Source: Cacajao melanocephalus (lineage: Eukaryota; Chordata; Mammalia; Primates; Pitheciidae). From it: 64,000 nt of DNA. Made by a program: the position numbers and the translations under genes. A model generated the notes under the pieces. That model saw only the letters and a list, made by a program, of their open reading frames with translations, made no database searches and was not told the origin of the DNA. Positions 54,154 through 64,000 of this stretch are shown here, piece by piece. Within the stretch, counting starts at the first letter, position 1. The number at the start of each line of letters is the position of its first letter. The stretch covers positions 1 through 64,000 of the forward strand of contig CAUYLG010071539.1 in assembly GCA_963573385.1 (NCBI GenBank), written 5' to 3'.

Positions 54154-54626
54154 GATTCTTTTTGGATTTTCAACACAAGTCATCATATTTTCTGTGATTA
54201 TAACAGATGTTTTCTTTTCAATACTATTCCTTTTAGGTTTTTGTTTTGTATGTTGTCTTATTACACTGGATAAGGCTTCCTATACAATATTGAGTAAAAG
54301 TGAAAGTAGTGATGGAGAGCAAGTTTATACAATTTCTGATTTCAGAGGGAAGCTTTTCAGCATCTCTCTATTAAATACGAATTTTGTTGCAGACACTATT
54401 CTGGTTTTTAAAGTATCTTCTGTGTTTTCAGTCATTAATGGACTTGACGTTTATCATTTTTTTCTGCCTCTATTGAGAAGATCATAATTTTTTCTTCCTC
54501 TTTTTGCTAATGTAGGTAAAAGATATGACTGATTTTGAAATGTTAAGTTAATCTTGAATTCTTGGGATAAACACAATTCGATCATAACATAGTAAAATTT
54601 TTATATTTTGCTTAAGAAAATGTTAG

Positions 54627-54984
<358 letters not shown>

Positions 54985-55131
54985 GACCTACTTGTAAACC
55001 AGCTTATCCTGGCTTCTAAGGACAAGTTAAGAATTGTTCTCTTTTTTAAATTATCTGGAAGTTTGTGTAAGATTGGTGTTCTTTCTTAAAATGTAGAATT
55101 TTCAGGTGAACCCATCTGGGTCTGGAGCATC

Positions 55132-55157
55132 TGTGTGTGTGTGTGTGTGTGTGTGTA
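55132..55157 (+). repeat. (TG)n microsatellite
   Basis: About 13 uninterrupted TG units inside L1M. Confidence 0.95.
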
Positions 55158-55636
55158 CCTTTTCAATTAAAGATTCAACTTCTTTAGTATTTATACAGCT
55201 ATCCAAAGTTTGTAGTTTTTAAATTATTTTTTCATCAGTTTTAGTAAATGGTGTTTTTCTAAGAAATATTTTATTCAAAAGTTTATAATATTATCTTATT
55301 ACTTTTAGAATTTATCAAATTTGTTGTGATTTCCCCTGCTTTAATCCTGATAATGGTTACTTGTATCTCTTTCTCTATTACTCTGTCTATTTGGGAGTTC
55401 ATCAATTTCTTGATCCTCTTAAGGAACAAACTTTGGGCTGAGTATTTATACAGTATATTTGTTTTTTATTTCATTAATTTGCCTTCTTATCTTTTTAGTT
55501 TATTTCCCTTTAGTGAATATATTTTCTCTTTTTAAAAATTTAACATTTTTATTTGTGCGTGGTATGGTTTTTCTCCAACTACATTCAAATTTTCTCTTTG
55601 TCTTTTGATTCCAGTAGATTGAATATTATATGCCCA

Positions 55637-55637
<1 letters not shown>

Positions 55638-55673
<36 letters not shown>
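55638..55673 (+). repeat. (AC)n microsatellite
   Basis: About 18 uninterrupted AC units inside L1M. Confidence 0.96.
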
Positions 55674-55675
<2 letters not shown>

Positions 55676-55790
55676 AATATTTATCCTCCTATGGTTCTCT
55701 AAGTTTCTTGTAACTGTGATTTGGTGTATGTTACTGACTTTGGAAAATTCATAGCCATTATTTCTTCAATTTTTTTGTCCTATTCTTTTT

Positions 55791-56328
55791 TTGTTTTTTA
55801 AATTTTAAGTTCAGTGGTACATCTGTAGGTTTGTTACATAGGTATACTTGAGTCACAGGGGTTTGTTGTATAGATTATTTCATCACCCAGGTATTAGGCT
55901 TAGTACCCAATAGTTATTTTTCCTGATACTCTTTCTCCTCCCTCAAGTAGGCCCCAGTGTGTATTGATCCCCTCTACGTGTCCATGAGTTCTCATCATTT
56001 CGCTCCCACTTATAAGTGAGAATATACGGTATTTGGTTTTCTGTTCCTGTGTTAGTTTGCTAAGAATAATGGCCTCCAGTTCCTTCTTTACACCGTATAC
56101 AAAAATTAACTCAAGATGGGTTAAAGACTTAAATGTAAAACTCAAAACTATAAAAACCCTGGAAGACAACCTAGGCACGTGCAAAGATTTCATGACGAAG
56201 ACACCAAACACAACTGCAACAAAAGCAAAAATTGACAAATGGGATCTAATTAAACGAAAGAGCTCCTACACAGCAAAATAAACTATCAACAAAGTGAACA
56301 GACAATCTACAGAATGGGAGAAAATTTC
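55791..56328 (-). mobile_element. L1PA/L1PB with 5' inversion (twin priming)
   Basis: 55791-56079 is the antisense L1 3' UTR and ORF2 tail ('ggtttgttacataggtatac', 'aagtaggccccagtgtg', 'aataatggcctccag'). At about 56080 the strand flips: 56080-56328 is sense L1 ORF2 and translates as '[14 protein letters not shown]', '[17 protein letters not shown]', a C-terminal ORF2 segment that lies upstream of the first part in an intact L1. Target duplications tgtcctattcttttt (55776-55790) and tgtcctcttcttttt (56329-56343) enclose both pieces, so they arrived in one event. Confidence 0.92.
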
Positions 56329-57332
56329 TGTCCTCTTCTTTTTCTGGCATTCCATGTAGGCATATGTGAGACTACATGGAATTTTTAAGATTGTTCCATT
56401 GGTCTTGGATGCTCTGTGTTTCAATTTGGGTGTTTTCAATTTGACCTACTTTCAAGTTCACTGAATCTTTCCTAGGCTGTGCCACATCTGCTGATGAGTG
56501 TGTTGAAGGCACTCTTCATTTATGTTACCATAGTGGGTTTTGTTCCTTGAAATTTCATCTGATTCTTTTAGTTCTCATCTCCTTGCTGAAATTTTCCACT
56601 GATCTCATGTTTTCACTTTTTCCATTACAGTTGTTAACATCATAGTCAAAGTTATTTTTCAATTGCTGTCAGATAATTCTAACATCTCTGTCATATCTGA
56701 GTCCAGTCCAGGTTATAGCTTTGTTTCTTGGCAGTATGTTGTTTATTTCTTGCCATTTTGTTTGCTCATAATTTTGTGTTTAATGTGTGCATCTTGTTGT
56801 TGGAGAGCAGAAATAGGTAGTTTTCATGCCTGTAAGGAACTGTGCCTTCCCTTCTGCTAGGCATTTAGTGTGGAGGTTTGGGTTAATCTACTGAGGATGC
56901 TGGTTGGATTTGCAGTTTATTCATGCTATGCTTATCTTCGGTGTACCACATGCTTCAGATTTCTCTAACAATGTCTTTAGTTTTGGGTGGAGCCTGGTTT
57001 TCCTGAGCAGGTTCCTCTATCTGCTCTACATTCAGCTTTTGTTCTCTCATTGCATTGGCTGAGAGGGTCTGTCTCCCTTATCTTACAACTTTCCTAGCAG
57101 CACCCCACCGTTACTTGTTACCCGATGCTTGTCAGCTTGGCACTAGAGAAAAGAGGGGATGATCTCTGTTGTTTTGATTAAACTTCAGTCTTAGGAGGCC
57201 CTATATACTTGGGTCTTGGGAACGTGACCTCAGAACTCTTGCCTTTTCACCATCTGTAGTTCTGTGTTCAGCACATATTCCTGCCTCTTCTTCCAGGAAA
57301 AGGGGATTTTTCCCTGTTCCCTTCCTCCAGCT

Positions 57333-57358
57333 GCATTGTCACCTAAAGGTGACAATGC
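57333..57358. repeat. Perfect 26-bp palindrome
   Basis: GCATTGTCACCT, AA, AGGTGACAATGC: 12-base arms with a 2-base centre, exact. Confidence 0.95.
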
Positions 57359-57631
57359 TTCTTGCCAAAACCACTTGTAGATGAAGGCTTCTATTTATTA
57401 GGGGAGATATGGAAGAAAGTCTTGGCTGATTTTGTACCCCCTTCACGGTAGTTACCACTCTTATCCTCCAGGTCTGCATCATGAGGCATACTTTCTCAGG
57501 ACTCTCACCCCTTCTTTTTTTGTATGCCCAGAAGAGTCTATGCAGAAAAGACTGCAAGAAGATGTAAACTCCCCCTATACATAGGAGTATGTGGCTCCCA
57601 AGGGCTATGTGAACCCACACTCAACACTCCC

Positions 57632-57995
57632 TGATATGGTTAGTGTTTGTTTCCCCACCCAAATCTCATCTTAAATTATGGTCCTCACATCAAGCGAGAG
57701 ACAAGGTGGAGGTAATTGAATCATGGGGAGCAGTTCCTCCCTGCTCGTCTTGTGAGAGTGAGTTCTCACAAGATCTGATGATTTTTAAAGGGGCTCTGCT
57801 ACCTTCGCTCAGCACTTTTCCTTTCTGGTGCCTTGCGAAGAAGGTGCCTTGCTTCTCCTTTGCCTTCCACCATGATTGTAAGTTTCCTGAGGCCTCCCCA
57901 GCCATGCTGAACTGTGAGTCAATTAAACCTCTTTCCTTTATAAATTACCCAGTCTCAGGCAGTTCTTTATAGCAATATGAAAATAAACTAATACA
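57632..57995 (+). mobile_element. THE1-type solo LTR with intact 5-bp target duplication
   Basis: A complete 364-bp MaLR LTR from TGATATGGTTAG to ...AACTAATACA. It has 'cccacccaaatctcatctt', 'gaggtaattgaatcatgggg', 'ctcacaagatctgatgattttt', 'ccaccatgattgtaag', and 'ccagccatgctgaactgtgagtcaattaaacctctttcc' with a polyadenylation-type region. The 5-bp duplication ctccc lies on both sides (57627-57631 and 57996-58000). No internal region remains, so it formed by LTR-LTR recombination. Confidence 0.95.
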
Positions 57996-58948
57996 CTCCC
58001 CAATTTATTAACTCTTCTAACCAAATTCTAACTGATGTCTGGCTGTGTTTGTTCCAGGTTAGCAAGTGCCATCTTTCCTCATAGGCGTCTTTTTCTCCTT
58101 AGATTTTAGACTAGCTGCTTTTCCTGTGACCTCACTTCTCTGAAGTTTTCAAGAAAATCTTGACCTTGCATTTTTTGTTGTTTCTGTAAGGGTGGAAAGC
58201 ATTGTTCTTTCCAGCTCTCTATCTCCACAGCAGACACTAGAAGTCCATTAATCATATTTTTAGTTTTCTTCTTATTGATTTCTAAGGGTTTGTATAGTCT
58301 GGATGCATATTATTTGTCAAATATTCTGATTGAGAAACTTACTCTCAGCTCATGGCTTCTGTTTTTACTTTCTTAATTGTGTCTTTTGCTCTACAGAAGT
58401 TTCTAAATTTGACAAATTGCAATTTTAAAATCTTTTTCTTTTATATTTAGAGCTCATTGTGTCTTGTCTAAGATATTTTTATCTACTGTAAGTTCCTGGA
58501 GATATTCTTTACTGTCTTTTTTAGAAATGCTATGATAGTTTTAGCTTCTATATAAAAAGTTTATTTTAAATTAAGTTTATCTTTGTGGTACAAGAAAAAG
58601 ATTGTAGTTCATATTTTCCTATGTGTTTATTTAATTATTTCAGTACAATTTACTGTAAAACTTTCCTTTGCCTATTTAATTGCTTTGATATCTTTTTCAA
58701 AATTATATTGACCACATGTATATAATTCTATTTCCGTACTCCATTCTTTACCATTGACCTCTCTTTTTTGTTGCACCAATATTACAATGTCTTTATTTCT
58801 GTCACTTTATAATACATTTTAAAATCAGATAGATTTCTCCATATTTGTTCTTCTTAAGATTGTTTTGGTATCCCAGATGTTTTGTATTTCTTTACACATT
58901 AGAATAAATTTTTCATTTTCTACAGACAAAGCCTATTAAGATTAGTCT

Positions 58949-59247
58949 GGCCAGTCACAGTGGCTCACACCTGTAATCCTTAGCACTTTGGGAGGACAAG
59001 GCAAGTAGATCATGATGTCAGGAGTTTGAGACCAGCCTGGCCAAAATGGTGAAACCCCATCTCTACTAAAAACACAAAAATTAGCCGGGTGCAGTGTTGG
59101 GCACCTATAATCCCAGCTACTCAGGAGGCTGAGGCAGGAGAATCACTTGAACCTCAGAGGCAGAGAGTTGCAGTGAGCCGAGATCACGCCACTGCACTCT
59201 AACCTGGGTGACAGAGCAAGACTCCATCTCAATTAAAAAAAAAAAAA
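58949..59247 (+). mobile_element. AluS, sense
   Basis: Full dimer from GGCCAGTCACAGTGGC to 'ctccatctcaattaaaaaaa'. attagtct occurs at 58941-58948 and 59248-59255 as target duplication. Confidence 0.95.
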
Positions 59248-59351
59248 TTAGTCTTAGTCTTACTCTGCATACCAGTTAGGGAGAGAATTGACATGTTAAC
59301 AATATTGAGTCTTCCAGTCAATGAGCATGATATATCTTTCCACTTAGACTT

Positions 59352-60104
59352 TTTCAACTTTTATTTTGCCCTCAGAAGGTACACGTGCAGGTTTGTTTTA
59401 TGAGTATACTGTGTGATGCTGAGGTTTGAGGCATGGATGATATCATCATGCAGGTAGTGAGTGTAGTACCCAATAGGTAGTTTTTCATCTCATCCACCTC
59501 TTTCTCTCTCCTGCTTCCAGTAGTTTTCAGTGTCTGTTGTTCCCACCTTTATGTCCATGTTTACTCAGAGTTTAGCTCTTGCTTATAAGTGAGAACATGT
59601 GATGTTTGGTTTTCTGTTCCTCTGTTAATTCACTTAGGATAATGGCCTCCAACTACATCCATGTTGCTGCAAAGGACATGATTTTATTATTTTTTTATGG
59701 GTTTGTAGTATTCCATGGTGTATACGTACCACATTTTCTTTATCCAATTCACCACTGATGGGTACCTATGTTGATTCTGGCTTTGCTATCATTAATAGTG
59801 CTGCAATTAACACACAAGTGCAAGTGTCTTTTTGGCAGAATGATTTATTTTCCTTCACATCTATACTCAGTAAAGGGATTGCTGGGTCAAATGGTAGCTC
59901 TAAGTTCTTTGAAAAATCTCCAAACTGCTTTCTATACTGGCTAATTTGCATTTCCACTAAGAGTATATAAGCGTTCCCATTTCTCTGTGGCTTCAACAGC
60001 ATCTGTTATTTTTTTTGACTTTTTAATAACTGTCATTCTGACTGGTATAAGATTGTTTCTCACTGTAGTTTTGATTTGCAAAAATTTCTGTTAGCAATAT
60101 TTGG
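59352..60104 (-). mobile_element. 5'-truncated L1PA/L1PB, antisense, inside L1M
   Basis: 3' UTR in reverse ('gtacacgtgcaggtttgtt', 'gtagtacccaataggtag'), then the ORF2 C-terminus ('gggattgctgggtcaaatggtagctc', 'tctgactggtataag'). On the minus strand 59766-60002 remains open and reads '...DPAIPLLSIDVKEN...', a decayed L1 ORF2 end. Confidence 0.88.
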
Positions 60105-60425
60105 TAATTTTAACTGTAGAAGATTTGGACATCTTCTGCTGAATTGATTCCTAAGTATTTTATGCTTTTTATTTTATTGTAAATCAAATGTTTTTATTGA
60201 ATTTTCCTATCATTTCCTATTAGTATGTGGGAATACAATTGATTGTTTTATATTGATCTTGTACATTGTCACCTTGACAAATTCACTGATCAATTTTAGT
60301 AGTCTAAATCAACTTTTAAAATTTTCTATAAAACAACCAAGTTATCTGTACATGGCCACAATTTAACTTCTTTCTTTCCAATATTAATAGACTTCTAATT
60401 TTACCTAAGTTAGAACATGGACTGT

Positions 60426-61647
60426 GCCTTTAATTTTAATTGTCTTTATTAAGATGTAACTTATGTACAATAAAATTTATCAATTTAAAAAGTATAATAC
60501 AAAGAGTTTTGGCAAATGAATAAAATCCTGTAATCACCACCATAATCATGATATAAAACCTTTCTATCACTCCCCAAATTCCTTAGAGCCTTTTGCATTT
60601 GATTCCCTCCCACTTTAGCCCCAAAGAACAAAACCTCCATTTTGTTATGATAATTCCTTTAATTATTTAAACATTTATAATAGTGGTTTTAAATCCTTTT
60701 TGTGTGAATATCAATATATGAATCATCCTGGGGTCAGTTTCCTTTGATCTGCATTCTGCCACTTCAGTTTTGCCTTTCCTTGAATATCATATAGAGGAAA
60801 TTATTTTTAATACCTTGTGTTACATTATACTTATACATATATTTTTAAACTACAAAATTTCATGTATAATTTTTGCTTTACATTGTAGGTTGTCTTATAA
60901 ATAAATTTTTAAAAGACTAAGAAATATTTCTTTTATAATTACATATATTTCCCATTTCTGCTGCTCTGCATCCTTTTCCATATATCTGAGTTTCCATTTG
61001 CCCTTTCTTTTCAGCTCCCTCCCAAAATTCCTTTAGAATGCCTTACAGTGCAGATCTCCTGTCTATGAATTCTTTCATAGTTTACCTGAAAATGTTTCTA
61101 CTTGACTTTCATTTATGAAGGATACTTTTGTTAGTTATAGAATACTGTATCTATAGTTATTTTTCTTTTGGAAGTTAAATATCTTCAAAGTTAAATAACT
61201 TTACAGACATTATTTTGTTATTTTTTGGCCTACATTATTTTTGATGAGGAGTCATCTATGGTTTGTATCATTACTTTCCTGAAATATGTAATCTCTTCTT
61301 CTCTGTCTCTCATTCAGGGCAATAGGATGCTTTCAAAACTTATAAAGATACCTTCTGTTTTCAAACATTTGATTTAGATGGACTTACGTGTAGTTTTATT
61401 TTCATTTATTTAGTCTGGGTTGCTGAGACTCTTGGATCAGTAAGCTGAAGTTGTTTACTTATATTTGAGAAAATTTTAGCCTTTTTTTTTCAAACACATT
61501 TTCTGCCCTACTTTTCCTTTCTTCCTAGGACTCCAGTTGCATGTCAGATACCTTGATAGTATCCTACAATTCACTGAGACTTAAGTTTTTTTTTTGTTTT
61601 TGTACGCTAGATTGGATAACTTCTATAGATGTATTTTTATTACTTCT
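60426..61647 (-). mobile_element. Probable antisense old L1 (3' UTR, then 5'-type sequence)
   Basis: 60430-60600 ('attaagatgtaacttatgtac', 'caccaccataatcatgatat') is L1M 3' UTR in reverse. 61480-61620 ('cttcctaggactccagttgcatg', 'cctacaattcactgagactt') resembles the reverse of an L1M 5' region. 60640-60757 is repeated at 62370-62482. Parts between are unassigned. Confidence 0.45.
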
Positions 61648-62152
61648 TTATTTCTGCATAACAAATTACTGCTAAACTCAGTGACTTAAGACAGCAAAAA
61701 TCATTTCTCTCTCATAATTTCTATAAATGCACAATTCTGAATCATTTGGAATTTTGAATCGTTCACTTGGGTAGTTTCGGCTTAGATCTCTCATGAGTTT
61801 GCAGTCAGATGATGACTGTGTTACAGTCACTGAAGGTTTGATTGAGGCTGGAGAATCTATTTCCATGGTGGCTCACTCATGTCTAGAAAGATGGTTCCTC
61901 TTCACATTAGCCCACCCATGGGGTTACCTGAGTGTCCTTAATGTCATGGAAGCTGTCTTCCCTCAATGAATAATCTGACAGATAAAGACAGAATCTGCTA
62001 TGTTTTTATGACCTTAGAAGTCACATACCTTCACTTCCACCATATTCTATTTGTCACATGGGTCAACAATAATTCAGTGTAAAAGTGGAATTCAGAAAGA
62101 CATGAATACCTGGAAGTGAAGATCACTGGGGGCTACCCTGGAGGTGGGATAC
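61648..62152 (-). mobile_element. Old MLT1-like LTR, antisense
   Basis: 'gcataacaaattactgctaaactcagtgacttaagacagc' is the reverse of the MLT1 3' end; 'caccatattctatttgtcac', 'gacatgaatacctggaagtgaagatcactgggggc' is the reverse of its 5' part. Confidence 0.7.
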
Positions 62153-63635
62153 CATTTGTATCCTCGAGTTTACTCACCCTTTCTTCTGCAAACTGCACTT
62201 TTCTTTAAACCTATTCAGTGTTTTCTTCTTTTTAATGTAAATTGTTTGTTTTTTCAGTTCTCAAGTTTTCAATTGTTCCTTTTTAATAGTTTTAACAGTT
62301 TAATAGTTTTCATTTCTCTGGTAAGATCCCCCATTTGTTTACAATCATCTTTTGTTGTTTATCCCCCATTTCGTTATGATAATAATTCATTTAATTCTTT
62401 AAAAATTTATAATAGTGGTTTTAAATCCTTTTTATGTGAATATCAACATATGAATCATTCTGGGGTTGGTTTCCTTTGATTAATTTTTTAAAGACCATTG
62501 TTCTCAATTTCCTGTCACTTCACAGGTATTGTAATTGTTTTTATTGCATACTGGACATTGGCAATGACTTATTGTTGAGATTCTTAAGTTTTTTCTCTTT
62601 TACTTTAAGAAGTATTTTTGGTTTGTCTGTTTTTGGGTATTTCCCCTAACATACATTTATCTTGGTGGGACTTATACTCCAAACCTGGTCCCCCTATGAG
62701 GGGCAACAGCTAAAATTTCTTAGCTCTTTTTACATTCCAGTTATTGCTTATTGGTTTCTGCTGGGTTCCTTAGAGTCTCCTCCACACATTTGTAGTTCAG
62801 TGGTTAGCCTAGTATTTGATGACAGTTTATATACAGATCTATTTTTTTATTCTTTTACTGTGGTCCCTTCTTTCTGGAATTTCTTTCTCAAATTCCAACC
62901 TCTTCGCCAGCCTTGAATTCTGTTTTCTGATACCTCAAGCTAATAAGACCAACATTTTTCTATTTGAGTTGTAGCTGTCTTGTGCTGCTTGCAGAGTGCC
63001 CTCAGAGAAAATGCCAAGTAAACTTACATCTCATTCAGAAGAGTTTCTTTCTTTCATGGGTTACATCATTTCCAGTTTTCTGATTTTGGCTGTTATTCTG
63101 CACATTTAAGTAACTGTGTTTATATTTAGTCCAGAGATTGTAATTTTTATATGCAGGAGAATTAGTAATACCAGCTTCTCTGCCATTAACAGAATGGAAT
63201 CTTGCCCTTTCATATATGAATTGAGACACTAAGTAACACATTAGAAACTTTGGGTTAGGTTTCACTCTAAGGTGATTTACAGAAATGAGGATATTTTGTT
63301 GGGGGTATCTCAGTGTCAGTATTCATAGGCTTACCCCTCCTTAGGTTACTTATTTTCTTCAGTGAAGAATCCACCAATTGCTGTATGGCTAGGGGTAAAA
63401 TAGACATAAACCAATTTCTCAACCTTCCTGGAGCCTATGGTCTCAGGGGTCTCACAGCTTATTGTGCAGAGTTTCACTTAATCTCTGTTTTCAATATGGT
63501 CTCAGCTGTATCTTCTGACCTAAAACATATTTTGTTCCTTGTTCAACATTTATAAAATTAAATATATTATCTTCTTCTAGGGTTTGGTAGGAGTGTTTTT
63601 TGACTGTGAATTGTTAGAAGAGGTAATCTAGGAAG
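62153..63635 (-). mobile_element. Probable antisense old L1 5'-type sequence and unassigned DNA
   Basis: 62190-62660 ('tttcagttctcaagttttcaattg', 'attgcatactggacattggc') resembles the reverse of L1M 5' sequence. Nothing clear from about 62900 to 63635. Confidence 0.4.
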
Positions 63636-64000
63636 CCTAAAAACTTTAATTAAAAAATTTTTTGTTATGAATACATAATACTTGCACTTATGTATGAGAA
63701 ACGTGATATCTTTATACATGCATACAATGTGTAGTGATCAAATCAAGGTAACTGGAATATCCATTCCTTCAAGCATTTATCACTTCCTTGTTGTTAAAAA
63801 CATTCCAATTCCACTCTTAGTTAATATTGAAATATGTAATAAATTACTAACTATAGTTGCCCTATTGTGCTACTGAACACTAAATCTTATTCCCTCTCTT
63901 TAACTGTATTTTTGTACCCATTAACTACCCCCTCTTTATCCTCTCCTTCCTCCTACCCTTCCTATCCTCTGATAGCCATCATTCTACTCTCTAAGAGTTC
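63636..64000 (-). mobile_element. L1MA/L1PB-type 3' UTR, antisense, leaves the window
   Basis: 'gatatctttatacatgcatacaatgtg', 'aatatccattccttcaagcatttatc', 'ctatagttgccctattgtgctac', 'ttttgtacccattaac' and 'tagccatcattctactctc' are the reverse of the L1MA/L1PB 3' UTR in order. The element continues past 64000. Confidence 0.85.

Larger units (their letters stand above)
58001..60425 (-). mobile_element. Antisense L1M, split by an Alu and a younger L1
   Basis: 58001-58250 is probably the 5'-type L1 sequence that continues the element left of the THE1 LTR. From 58255 on there are ORF2 landmarks in reverse: 'gatttctaagggtttgtatag', 'gtcttttgctctacagaag', 'gaattgacatgttaacaatattgagtcttcc', 'cttctgctgaattgattcc'. 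60425 is an approximate edge. Confidence 0.65.

Noticed and set aside
53841..54197. A possible functional IFITM gene, and a 112-codon frame on the opposite strand
   Set aside because: The IFITM frame stops early after a 2-base deletion, lacks the C-terminal part of CD225 in frame, and is flanked by retrotransposition hallmarks. The opposite frame is its antisense shadow.
57632..57995. A provirus with internal genes at the THE1 LTR
   Set aside because: Only one LTR with matching 5-bp duplications on both sides; no internal sequence.

Overview
This window is mammalian and clearly primate, most likely human or another ape. The evidence is Alu dimers (including one with AluY-type diagnostic bases), L1PA/L1PB 3' ends, THE1/MST/MLT1 LTRs, MIR, L2 and an ancient mariner. 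It is AT-rich and gene-poor. I found no intact protein-coding gene, no exon structure I could defend, and no tRNA, rRNA or snRNA gene. The longest open frames are 60-137 codons and are explained by repeats, simple sequence or chance. Family names come from recognising consensus features by eye; subfamily names and many edges are approximate.

Layout. 0-5 kb: the 3' tail of an L1 leaving the left edge, a MIR, an old antisense L1 split by a THE1/MST LTR, then an Alu beside a nearly complete but dead mariner (MARNA type). 5-10 kb: a head-to-head Alu pair, a 250-bp polypyrimidine tract and a long stretch with few recognisable repeats. 11-17.3 kb: a cluster of MaLR LTRs (MLT1, THE1/MST), several split by later L1 or Alu insertions; the best is an MLT1 holding two separate L1 fragments. 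17-31 kb: MIR and L2 relics, more MLT1, a 360-bp-arm inverted repeat at 23.3-24.3 kb, an L1 3' end and several Alus. 31-52 kb: mostly decayed antisense L1M sequence with scattered Alus, an AluY-like copy at 40.9 kb, L1M 3' ends at 43 kb and a CA microsatellite. 53-64 kb: antisense L1M again. It hosts an IFITM3 processed pseudogene (53.5-54.15 kb), an Alu, a 5'-inverted L1 (55.8-56.3 kb), a solo THE1 LTR with perfect 5-bp target duplications (57.6-58.0 kb), another Alu, a younger antisense L1 3' end, and finally an L1MA/L1PB-type 3' end that runs off the right edge.

There is no operon-like or pathway logic; the structure is a record of successive retrotransposition. The observations most worth a second look are the inverted repeat, whose arms match at about 90% over the same 360 bases; the IFITM3 retrocopy with readable target duplications; the L1 with a twin-priming inversion; the triple-nested MLT1; a 26-bp perfect palindrome; and a few unassigned stretches (7.9-9.7 kb, 32.9-33.5 kb, 51.45-52.07 kb). 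I did not find a convincing new biological system.
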